Notes under the pieces: generated by a model
Seen by the model: only the letters and a program-made list of their open reading frames with translations
What the model was told of the DNA's origin: nothing
Databases searched by the model: none
Assembly (NCBI RefSeq): GCF_030845195.1
Contig: NZ_CP132543.1
Location: 2,931,501-2,995,500 of the forward strand
Direction: 5' to 3'
DNA: 64,000 bases
From: Sanyastnella coralliicola
Lineage (GTDB): Bacteria; Bacteroidota; Bacteroidia; Flavobacteriales_D; Sanyastnellaceae
Shown here: piece after piece, positions 17,547 to 25,033 of the stretch
Layout: every line of letters begins with the position of its first letter
Numbering within the stretch: position 1 is the first letter of the stretch
Translations under genes and position numbers: made by a program

Positions 17547-18504
17547 ACCACCCGAGATGTCAAACATTCTTGTAACTGGAGGAGCAGGTTTTATCGCAAG
17601 CTCCATGGCCGCGAGGCTTGCTGAAGACCCAGCGAATACTGTGGTCATCGTAGACAACTTCGTGACCGGAAAGCCAGAGAATATTCCAAACTCGCCACAT
17701 GGCAATATTCACTTCGTGAAATGTGATGTCAACAATTACCGCGACATCTCAGAAGTGTTCTTCTCATGGCGATTTGACATGGTCTTTCACTACGCCGCCT
17801 TGGTAGGGGTTCAACGAACTTTGAACAACCCAGTGAAAGTGCTTGACGACATTGATGGAATCAGAAACATCCTGAATCTCTGCAAAAACGGTCGTGTTAA
17901 ACGCGTCCTTTACAGTTCATCTTCGGAAGTTTATGGAGAGCCTTTTGAAATCCCTCAAAATGAGCACACCACACCACTAAACTCAAGGCTACCTTATGCC
18001 ATTGTCAAGAATGCAGGGGAAGCATGGCTCAAAGCCTACGAGAAGGAATACGGCCTATCATACAGCATCTTCCGATTCTTCAATACCTACGGACCACACC
18101 AAAGCGATGACTTCGTAATCTCGAAGTTCATCAAAGCCGCTTTGGCTAATGAAGATATAACCATCTATGGCGATGGCATGCAAACAAGAACGTTTTGCTA
18201 CATCGACGATAACGTAGAGGCATGTTACCGCATCGCGCATAGCGACGACTTCAGAAACGAAGTGGTCAATATTGGAAGCGACCACGAAATCACGATACTC
18301 GAACTTGCCCAACGAATTATCCGCTTGAGCCGCAGCCAATCACAGATCGTTCACCTTCCAGCCTTGAAAGAAGGAGACATGAGCCGTCGCAAACCTGACA
18401 TTTCACTCATGCGTTCCATCTTGAAAGATGACCTCACAGAATTGGATCAAGGCCTATTAAGAGTTATTGATGCTTTTAACCCAGTAGCGAATGTGCGGAA
18501 TTAA
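17539..18504 (+). CDS. NAD-dependent nucleotide-sugar epimerase/dehydratase (extended SDR)
   Basis: About 321 residues from ATG 17539 (8-base overlap with the upstream stop); ATG 17557, giving MSNILVTGGAGF, is an equally plausible start. GGAGFIAS near the N-terminus is the NAD-binding glycine motif, SSSSEVYGE precedes the YxxxK catalytic pair in LPYAIVKNAGE, and FFNTYGPHQ and TRTFCYIDD are family landmarks. The pattern matches UDP-glucuronate decarboxylase or 4-epimerase/4,6-dehydratase enzymes; the exact reaction is not decided. It supplies a nucleotide sugar for this polysaccharide. It overlaps the next gene by 14 bases. Confidence 0.87.
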   Translation: MTKPPEMSNILVTGGAGFIASSMAARLAEDPANTVVIVDNFVTGKPENIPNSPHGNIHFVKCDVNNYRDISEVFFSWRFDMVFHYAALVGVQRTLNNPVKVLDDIDGIRNILNLCKNGRVKRVLYSSSSEVYGEPFEIPQNEHTTPLNSRLPYAIVKNAGEAWLKAYEKEYGLSYSIFRFFNTYGPHQSDDFVISKFIKAALANEDITIYGDGMQTRTFCYIDDNVEACYRIAHSDDFRNEVVNIGSDHEITILELAQRIIRLSRSQSQIVHLPALKEGDMSRRKPDISLMRSILKDDLTELDQGLLRVIDAFNPVANVRN

Positions 18505-20359
18505 CGGGATTGTAGACCTCAAACATGTCGCAGACCCAGCGGCAACGATTAAGGTCATGAATGACCGACTGGCACATCGAGGGCCAGATGCAGAAGGCAG
18601 TTTCGTCAATGACACCGTGGCGCTTGGCCACAGACGCCTCAGCATTATTGATCTCAGCGACGCCGGTAACCAACCTTTCCATTCATTCGACGGAAAACAG
18701 ACCCTCGTTTTCAACGGAGAGATCTACAACTACATCGAATTAAAGGCCAAATTGGCTGACTACCCGTTCAAGACGGGTTCTGATACTGAAGTGCTCATAG
18801 CAGCGTACCGCAAGTGGGGAAAAGACTGCTTGCTCCAGTTAAATGGAATGTTCGCTTTTGCGCTTTGGGACGAAGACCAACGGTCACTTCTCATCGCACG
18901 AGACCGAATGGGGATCAAACCACTTTACTTTGCTTGGCAAGGCAATGGATTGGTATTCTCCAGTGAAATGCGCGCCCTTCTTTCGAGCAACCTTGTCAAA
19001 AAGAAAGTCGATTCGTTGGCTCTGGTTGACTACTTGCGCTATCAAACGGTTCACGCTCCAAGAACAATGATCGAAGGAGTACAGATGCTCGAACCAGGCA
19101 CCTACATGCTGATCACTGATAGTGAGACCATCAATGAGCATTACTGGCACTTGGCTGCCTCTTCAAAGCAAATCATTGATGGCCGCGATCGCATTCTTAA
19201 GAACATTAATGAGTCATTACACCGCAGCGTTGAAATGCGCATGCGAGCGGATGTCCCTTTTGGTGCCTTTCTTTCTGGTGGAATCGACTCTAGCGCGATC
19301 GTGGGATTGATGGCTGGAGTAACAGACCACCCGGTGAGTACGTTCAGTGTGACTTTCGATGAGGAAGAATTCTCTGAAGGGGTATACGCAGAAATGATCG
19401 CTAAGAAGTTCAATACGCGACATACAGAAATCCGATTAAAGGCCGACGACTTCCTCCAGATGATTCCAGATGCCCTCCAGGCGATGGATCACCCGAGCGG
19501 AGATGGACCAAATACTTATGTCGTAAGTAAGGTGACCAAAGAATCAGGAATCACCATGGCACTCTCAGGATTGGGTGGTGATGAATTATTCGCTGGGTAC
19601 GGCATCTTTACCCAAGCAACTGCCCTGCTCGACAAACGTTGGGTGATGAGCTTTCCGAAGTTCTTACGTTCCTTCGCCGGACGTGGACTTCAACTAGCGA
19701 AACCGTCGATTGCGAGTCGTAAGACGGCATCCATTCTGAAAGAAGATTACCTAGATCTCGAATACTTTTATCCGTATTCAAGACAGGCGCTTGATGAAAA
19801 GCAAGTTGGAGCCTTGGTGAAAGGCAAACTCCCAAAGAACGCGGTACACCAGTTCCTGCTCGAAGAAATGGCGCAAGATATGCCAGCCTTCAGCTTGAAT
19901 TACCTCAGTAAAATCTCATACGCAGAGATCAGAACCTACATGCAAAATGTACTTCTTCGTGACTCAGATCAGATGAGTATGGCACATGCACTCGAAGTTC
20001 GTGTACCATTCCTCGATCACGAGTTGGTAGAGTATGTCATGGGGGTTGCTGACCCTGAAAAGTATCCGCATACACCGAAGAAATTACTGGATGATTCTCT
20101 AGGTACTCTCTTGCCAAGAGAAATCGTCGATCGTCCTAAGATGGGCTTCACCCTTCCTTGGGAACAGTGGATGAAAGGAACACTTCGCTCTTTCTGCGAA
20201 GAAAAATTGCAACGTCTTGGTGAGCGCGAGTACTTCAACGCTCGTGGAATTGACCAAACGTGGAGATCGTTCTTGAACGGCAGCAAGTTTATCACTTGGT
20301 CACGTGTTTGGCACCTCGTAGTACTTGAAAACTGGCTACAAGAGCACGGCATTGAGTGA
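18491..20359 (+). CDS. asnB: Asparagine synthase (glutamine-hydrolysing), second copy
   Basis: 622 residues with N-terminal Cys2 (MCGINGIVDL), FNGEIYNYIEL at about 74-84, and PP-loop SGGIDSS at about 262-268; VRVPFLDHELVEY and DRPKMGFTLPW are C-terminal family motifs. It is closer to the canonical biosynthetic AsnB pattern than the first copy at 1184. Homologues are common in exopolysaccharide loci (AsnB/WbpS type) and are linked to amidation of uronic acids or to unknown sugar modification. A 14-base overlap with the epimerase gene and an 8-base overlap with the next glycosyltransferase tie it to the operon. Confidence 0.9.
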   Translation: MCGINGIVDLKHVADPAATIKVMNDRLAHRGPDAEGSFVNDTVALGHRRLSIIDLSDAGNQPFHSFDGKQTLVFNGEIYNYIELKAKLADYPFKTGSDTEVLIAAYRKWGKDCLLQLNGMFAFALWDEDQRSLLIARDRMGIKPLYFAWQGNGLVFSSEMRALLSSNLVKKKVDSLALVDYLRYQTVHAPRTMIEGVQMLEPGTYMLITDSETINEHYWHLAASSKQIIDGRDRILKNINESLHRSVEMRMRADVPFGAFLSGGIDSSAIVGLMAGVTDHPVSTFSVTFDEEEFSEGVYAEMIAKKFNTRHTEIRLKADDFLQMIPDALQAMDHPSGDGPNTYVVSKVTKESGITMALSGLGGDELFAGYGIFTQATALLDKRWVMSFPKFLRSFAGRGLQLAKPSIASRKTASILKEDYLDLEYFYPYSRQALDEKQVGALVKGKLPKNAVHQFLLEEMAQDMPAFSLNYLSKISYAEIRTYMQNVLLRDSDQMSMAHALEVRVPFLDHELVEYVMGVADPEKYPHTPKKLLDDSLGTLLPREIVDRPKMGFTLPWEQWMKGTLRSFCEEKLQRLGEREYFNARGIDQTWRSFLNGSKFITWSRVWHLVVLENWLQEHGIE

Positions 20360-21494
20360 TCAAAAACACATATTGATTTTCATTGATTGGTTCCTTCCAG
20401 GCTACAAGGCTGGAGGTCCGATCCAATCAATTGCCAACCTGGTTGAGCGACTACCTTATCGCTTTTCGATCGTCACTTCCATCTACGACCATCACTCTGA
20501 CACGCCTTACGATCTTCCCACGAATACTTGGGTGATTCGCAACGACCGAGTTCGCGTGAAGTATTTTGATACGGAAGGTCCATCTGCTGACGACATTCGC
20601 ACGATCATCGCGGAAGACAACTATGACTCGGTGTATGTCAATAGCTTGTTTAGTCCGAAGTATGCTTTGACACCGGTTCGAACCATTCAAAAGATCAAAG
20701 GTGCACCGAAGGTGATTCTAGCTCCGCGAGGCATGTTGAAGCCGGGGGCACTTTCGGTGAAGGCTCGAAAGAAGAAGATATTCCTTGCTACTTCCAAAAT
20801 GCTTGGCTGGTTCAAGGGCATTCGTTGGCATGCAACGAATGATGTCGAGGCAGCTGAAGTTCATCAACACTTTGGGAAGAAAGTTGAAGTCACGGTCGCT
20901 CCCAATCTTCCGCGTTCAGCGAAAAAAAGAGAACGGATACCTCAGAAGACTGCCGGCGAAATGAAACTCATCACGGTAGCAAGGGTAAGCAAGGAGAAGA
21001 ATATTCTCGGCGGGATTGAATACCTCGCCAACTTTGACGGACAAACCATACAGTGGGATGTGTATGGCACCATGCAAGACGAAGCCTATTTGCAGGCATG
21101 CAAAGAGGCCGCCGCTGCCTTGAAAACCATTTCCATCGACTTCAAAGGTGAGATTCCCCCTTCATTAATACCGGAAAAATTCAACGACCAACATTTCTTC
21201 TACCTCCCTACCTTGGGCGAGAACTTTGGTCACGCTATCGCGGAAGCGCTACTTTCCGGAGTTCCTGTGATTATTAGCGACATGACTCCTTGGCAAGATC
21301 TGGCGAATACAAAAGCTGGGTGGGCCGTACCATTAAAGGACGATCCGTGGAAAACAACACTGACTGAGTGTTTGAACATGGATCACGAAACTTACCTTCA
21401 TTGGACCGATGGAGCATACGCACTCGGAAGTTCCGTAGCGAATGACGAAACGGCAATCACAGCCAACAAGAGACTATTTGAACATGCAGGGTAA
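20352..21494 (+). CDS. Glycosyltransferase, GT4-like
   Basis: About 380 residues from TTG 20352, which overlaps the upstream stop by 8 bases as elsewhere in this operon; an upstream TTG at 20325 would add nine unconserved residues. ILIFIDWFLPGYKAGGPIQS at the N-terminus is typical of a subgroup of exopolysaccharide GT4 enzymes. LAPRGMLKPGALSVKARKK near residue 128 and the donor motif LGENFGHAIAEALLSGVPVI (about 286-305) confirm the family. It contains one CGCTATCGCGGAA word at 21233. Confidence 0.87.
   Translation: MSDQKHILIFIDWFLPGYKAGGPIQSIANLVERLPYRFSIVTSIYDHHSDTPYDLPTNTWVIRNDRVRVKYFDTEGPSADDIRTIIAEDNYDSVYVNSLFSPKYALTPVRTIQKIKGAPKVILAPRGMLKPGALSVKARKKKIFLATSKMLGWFKGIRWHATNDVEAAEVHQHFGKKVEVTVAPNLPRSAKKRERIPQKTAGEMKLITVARVSKEKNILGGIEYLANFDGQTIQWDVYGTMQDEAYLQACKEAAAALKTISIDFKGEIPPSLIPEKFNDQHFFYLPTLGENFGHAIAEALLSGVPVIISDMTPWQDLANTKAGWAVPLKDDPWKTTLTECLNMDHETYLHWTDGAYALGSSVANDETAITANKRLFEHAG
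21233..21245 (+). repeat. 13-bp word, T variant CGCTATCGCGGAA
   Basis: Copy in the GT gene at 20352; codons read H-A-I-A-E. Confidence 0.8.
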
Positions 21495-22038
21495 AACAGA
21501 CCTCAGTCAATTCAACAATGATTGGTACCAACCAGGCTCAGCAATTAAGCGAGCACTGTGGTACATCGTCAATGTCTTGTTCTTCATCAATCCTTTGATG
21601 CCGATTTCTGGATTGAAAGTCGCTTTGCTACGCCTCTTTGGAGCCAAGGTAGGCGCTGGGGTAGTGATTAAACCCGCGGTCAATATCAAGTACCCATGGA
21701 AGCTCACGATCGGTGACCACACGTGGATCGGTGAGAAGGTATGGATTGACAACCTTGGTGTGGTAAAGATTGGTGCCAATGCATGCCTCTCGCAAGGGTC
21801 AATGCTCCTTTGCGGAAACCACAATTACAAAAAGGCTGCCTTCGACTTGATGGTCGGAGACATCACTATAGAAGACGGTGCATGGGTGGGAGCCCATTCC
21901 GTAGTCTGTCCGGGAGTGACCTGCGGGTCTCACTCGATACTATCCGTTAATTCTGTAGCCACTCATGATCTTGAAGCATACAAGATCTATCAAGGCAATC
22001 CTGCTCAATTCGTACGTAACAGAGAGATCAACTCATGA
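21484..22038 (+). CDS. WcaF-like sugar O-acetyltransferase (hexapeptide repeat)
   Basis: 184 residues from ATG 21484 (11-base overlap with the upstream gene). The N-terminal portion (WYQPGSAIKRALWYIVNVLF) is the extension seen in WcaF/putative colanic-acid acetyltransferases, followed by GAKVGAGVVIKPAVNIKYPW and hexapeptide repeats IGDHTWIGEKVWI, IGANACLSQGSML and IEDGAWVGAHSVV. It ends IYQGNPAQFVR. Family role: O-acetylation of a sugar in the repeat unit. With the acyltransferase 3 protein this gives two likely acylation steps in one operon. Confidence 0.87.
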   Translation: MQGKTDLSQFNNDWYQPGSAIKRALWYIVNVLFFINPLMPISGLKVALLRLFGAKVGAGVVIKPAVNIKYPWKLTIGDHTWIGEKVWIDNLGVVKIGANACLSQGSMLLCGNHNYKKAAFDLMVGDITIEDGAWVGAHSVVCPGVTCGSHSILSVNSVATHDLEAYKIYQGNPAQFVRNREINS

Positions 22039-22790
22039 AAGTATCGATCATCACTATTGCATGGAACAGCGCTGAAACGATCGAAGACACGATCAAATCA
22101 GTCATTGCTCAAGACTACCCTGATATCGAATACATTGTAGTTGACGGTGCGTCAAAAGACGATACCATGAAAATCGTTGAACGACACCGAGATGGTATTG
22201 CCAAAGTAGTAAGTGAACCAGACAAAGGCATCTACGACGCCATGAATAAAGGAGTCAAATTGGCCACTGGTGATGTCATTGGCATCTTGAACAGCGATGA
22301 CTTCTATGCCGATGAAAAGGTCATTTCTGAGGTTGTAGCTAGGTTCAAAGAAACAGGCAGCGACGGCTTATATGCAGATCTTACCTATGTCAACCGTGAT
22401 CAAACTGATAAGGTCATTAGATACTGGAAGGCAGGAGAGTACAAACCAGGCTTATTCCGCAAGGGATGGATGCCACCGCATCCTACCTTTTTCGTGAAGA
22501 AGACATGTTACGATCAATTCGGCATCTACTCATTGGAGCTCCGCTCTGCTGCTGATTACGAACTGATGTTGCGCTTCATCCACAAGAACGAGATTTCGGT
22601 TACCTACCTGCCACGTGTCATCACTCGTATGCGTGAAGGAGGAGAAAGTAACGTTACTCTCAAAAATCGCATCAGAGCGAACAAGGAAGACCGTCGCGCA
22701 TGGAAGATGAACGGTTTAACCCCTGGAGCTTTCACGCTCATTAGAAAGCCACTTTCTAAGCTTTCTCAATTCATTAAAAAAGGAGCATAA
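22035..22790 (+). CDS. Glycosyltransferase family 2
   Basis: 251 residues, GT-A fold. VSIITIAWNSAETIEDTIKS at the N-terminus, EYIVVDGASKDDT with the first acidic motif, and ILNSDDFYADEKV with the metal-binding NSDD motif are typical of the WcaA-like GT2 group. GWMPPHPTFFVKK and SAADYELMLRF complete the signature. It is the last gene of the polysaccharide operon: a 4-base overlap couples it to the acetyltransferase, and a hairpin terminator begins right at its stop. Confidence 0.9.
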   Translation: MKVSIITIAWNSAETIEDTIKSVIAQDYPDIEYIVVDGASKDDTMKIVERHRDGIAKVVSEPDKGIYDAMNKGVKLATGDVIGILNSDDFYADEKVISEVVARFKETGSDGLYADLTYVNRDQTDKVIRYWKAGEYKPGLFRKGWMPPHPTFFVKKTCYDQFGIYSLELRSAADYELMLRFIHKNEISVTYLPRVITRMREGGESNVTLKNRIRANKEDRRAWKMNGLTPGAFTLIRKPLSKLSQFIKKGA

Positions 22791-22825
22791 AAAAAAGCGC
22801 CTTCCCTTCGGAAAGCGCTTTAAAT
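22791..22825. terminator. Intrinsic terminator at end of polysaccharide operon
   Basis: A 12-bp stem with one mismatch, AAAGCGCCTTCC paired with GGAAAGCGCTTT around a CTTC loop, directly after the GT2 stop codon and flanked by A and T runs. It sits between convergent genes and can act for both. Confidence 0.8.
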
Positions 22826-22844
22826 ATTCTATCGTGCGTTCTTC

Positions 22845-23795
22845 TTAGAACTTCGCACGTGATTTTCTTGAACCTGTGCGGTTACGCAGCCAGCTGTACT
22901 TCTTACGGTAGAATTGGCTTCGTCCGCGGATAACACGACCAACAGTAAACTGTGTAGTCAAGTAGCTATCGTTGTTCGTCGGATCACCACGCTTTGTGCT
23001 GAATCCTTCTTGGTACTGGTGGTCATTCACCGAACCAGCGTCTGGATCGTCGATATCAAGAATCAATTGCTGGTTTGTCTGGCTAGCAAAGGCACGAGCC
23101 TCATCCGATGGCAATGATGCAGGGTCAACGTAAGTCGTTGAAATGTCATCAAGGTAATCTGAACCAGTTGTTCTCCAGCTCAACTCCCATCCGATTCTCC
23201 ATGTCTTGTCGAACGTGAAGTAAAGACCAAGACCTGCAGGGATTGCCCATCCGAACTGACCGTACTCCTCTCCTTCCGTTTGGAAGTCACGTAGGTTGTA
23301 CCAAACATCATCAAACTGATCATTTGGATCAAATAGGATCTGCCCCTGTGGGTTACTGCGGTATCCCGCGAAACCTCCGAAGATGTATAGACGGAAATCA
23401 GGGTTGTAGTATCCTTTTCCACCGACGTCGTTATCGTAGAAGATTGTCAACTCTGCGCGAGCTTGAAGCTCAAGCATGCGGTTACGGAAGTTCAAGTTAC
23501 GAGCGCGACGAGCTGGGTTGGTAGACTCACTATCGGCATCATTAATCTGCAAGTAGTTGAATGCACCAAATACCGCTAGACGCTTAGAAATCTTGTAACG
23601 GGTGTAAGCACCAATAGCGATGTTGGTTTGGTTCAAGTGCATATCCCAAACGAAATCACGTCTGGTTTGCTCCTTCCCTCCAATATCTCCAAGGTAATTT
23701 GCGCCACCAACCATTAGTCCGTACTCCCACTTATACTGGGCATCGGCGCTGAGAGTCAAGGTTGTTAGCAACAATAAGTATAGCAGTCGCTTCAT
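22845..23795 (-). CDS. porG: PorG-like outer-membrane protein of T9SS (DUF6089 family)
   Basis: 316 residues from ATG 23795; a 32-residue longer reading has no supporting features, and a good -7 box lies 31 bases upstream of this start. Signal peptide MKRLLYLLLLTTLTLSADAQ, then a beta-barrel-like chain beginning YKWEYGLMVGGANYLGDIGG, the hallmark of DUF6089/PorG proteins, with many alternating aromatic strands. The C-terminus is basic (KYSWLRNRTGSRKSRAKF). PorG is part of the periplasmic/outer-membrane T9SS ring-associated machinery. It stands alone, convergent with the polysaccharide operon. Confidence 0.82.
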   Translation of the reverse strand: MKRLLYLLLLTTLTLSADAQYKWEYGLMVGGANYLGDIGGKEQTRRDFVWDMHLNQTNIAIGAYTRYKISKRLAVFGAFNYLQINDADSESTNPARRARNLNFRNRMLELQARAELTIFYDNDVGGKGYYNPDFRLYIFGGFAGYRSNPQGQILFDPNDQFDDVWYNLRDFQTEGEEYGQFGWAIPAGLGLYFTFDKTWRIGWELSWRTTGSDYLDDISTTYVDPASLPSDEARAFASQTNQQLILDIDDPDAGSVNDHQYQEGFSTKRGDPTNNDSYLTTQFTVGRVIRGRSQFYRKKYSWLRNRTGSRKSRAKF

Positions 23796-23825
23796 TACCA
23801 AATGATTAAGATTCATTGTAAAGAA

Positions 23826-23833
23826 CAAAAATA
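23826..23833 (-). promoter_or_regulatory. -7 box TATTTTTG for porG-like gene
   Basis: Reverse-strand TATTTTTG matches the Bacteroidota TAnnTTTG consensus and places transcription start near 23822, about 27 bases before ATG 23795. No convincing -33 TTTG was seen. Confidence 0.5.
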
Positions 23834-23971
23834 GCTCTTTGGAATCGGTTTCAAAATCATTCATCGAATTCTTTTTGGCTTTAGTAGTCACTTAGAGCTG
23901 AATTCGTCTGACATGGGTTACGAAAGTTTCCCACATTTGTTTCCTCTTCGTGATGCTAAAATTCGCTTCCT

Positions 23972-24925
23972 ATGAATAGACTAAGTCAGCTTCTGAACAT
24001 CAAATACCCGATCATTCAAGCCGGAATGGTTTGGTGTAGTGGGTGGGAACTAGCCGCCGCATCTTCCAAAGCTGGAATTCTTGGCACAATCGGCGCAGGG
24101 TCAATGTATCCAGAGGTTTTGCTAAGTCATATTGCCAAATGTAAAGCGGCTGGTGAGACCAACTTTGCGGTGAATTTACCGCTCCTTTACCCACAGATTG
24201 AAGAACACATCAAGACCATTCTGGAGCAGGAAGTTCCGGTGGTAATTACGAGTGCCGGCAATCCCAAAAAGTGGACTTCAGAACTGAAGTCTAAGGGGGT
24301 GATTGTAGGACACGTCGTTTCATCAAAAAAATTCGCTCTCAAGGCGCAGGATGCCGGAGTTGACTTCATTATTGCTGAAGGTTTTGAGGCGGGCGGGCAC
24401 AACGGTAGGGAGGAGACAACAACGATGTGCTTGATTCCTGAAGTGGCTGATGCCATCGAAATTCCATTGGCAGCCGCTGGAGGTATTGCCGATGCACGAA
24501 GCATGGTTGCCGCCATGGTTCTGGGCGCTGACGGCGTTCAAATTGGCAGTCGTTTCGTGGCTTCGAAAGAATCTTCTGCACACGAAAATTTTAAATCTAG
24601 TGTTGTTGAGGCCAGTGAAGGTCAAACAGAGCTGACCTTGAAAGAGCTAACTCCAGTGCGCCTTCTTGAGGGTGGTTTTCTGTCTGCAGTTCGTGAGGCT
24701 TATGCCAATGACGCTAGCGCGGAAACGCTCAAAGAGCTTCTTGGCAGAGGCCGAGCCAAGAAAGGTATGTTTGAAGGCGACCTTCAGGAAGGAGAACTTG
24801 AAATCGGTCAGGTTTCATCTCGAATCGATGAAATCCTGAGCGTTGAGGATATCGTGAAGGAGATTATTTCTGATTATAGAAGAATGAACCCGCAAGGGCT
24901 GGGAGACCGCTTCCAACTCACATAG
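23972..24925 (+). CDS. Nitronate monooxygenase-family FMN oxidoreductase
   Basis: 317 residues, TIM-barrel flavoprotein. RLSQLLNIKYPIIQAGMVW at the start is the typical N-terminal strand with the FMN loop; VDFIIAEGFEAGGHNGRE, AAGGIADARSMVAAMVLGAD and VQIGSRFVASKES are the FMN phosphate and active-site segments. The enzymes oxidise alkyl nitronates or, in related members, act as enoyl reductases (FabK-like). Physiological substrate is unknown. It is a single gene between the porG-like gene and a secreted protein. A CGCTAGCGCGGAA word lies at 24712. Confidence 0.88.
   Translation: MNRLSQLLNIKYPIIQAGMVWCSGWELAAASSKAGILGTIGAGSMYPEVLLSHIAKCKAAGETNFAVNLPLLYPQIEEHIKTILEQEVPVVITSAGNPKKWTSELKSKGVIVGHVVSSKKFALKAQDAGVDFIIAEGFEAGGHNGREETTTMCLIPEVADAIEIPLAAAGGIADARSMVAAMVLGADGVQIGSRFVASKESSAHENFKSSVVEASEGQTELTLKELTPVRLLEGGFLSAVREAYANDASAETLKELLGRGRAKKGMFEGDLQEGELEIGQVSSRIDEILSVEDIVKEIISDYRRMNPQGLGDRFQLT
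24712..24724 (+). repeat. 13-bp word CGCTAGCGCGGAA
   Basis: Exact copy in the nitronate monooxygenase gene; codons read D-A-S-A-E. Confidence 0.85.
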
Positions 24926-25016
24926 GCAACCATTAACAGTGGTATTCAGTCTATTTATTAGCAGGGACGTTCGTAAAATTCAATGCGATTCCATGCGTTA
25001 TGCTTACAGAAGTGCC

Positions 25017-25024
25017 TAATTTTG
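25017..25024 (+). promoter_or_regulatory. -7 box TAATTTTG
   Basis: Perfect TAnnTTTG match ten bases before ATG 25034; predicted start of transcription about 25028, giving a leader of only a few bases. It also supports 25034 over an earlier in-frame ATG. Confidence 0.55.
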
Positions 25025-25033
25025 CACTTGTTT

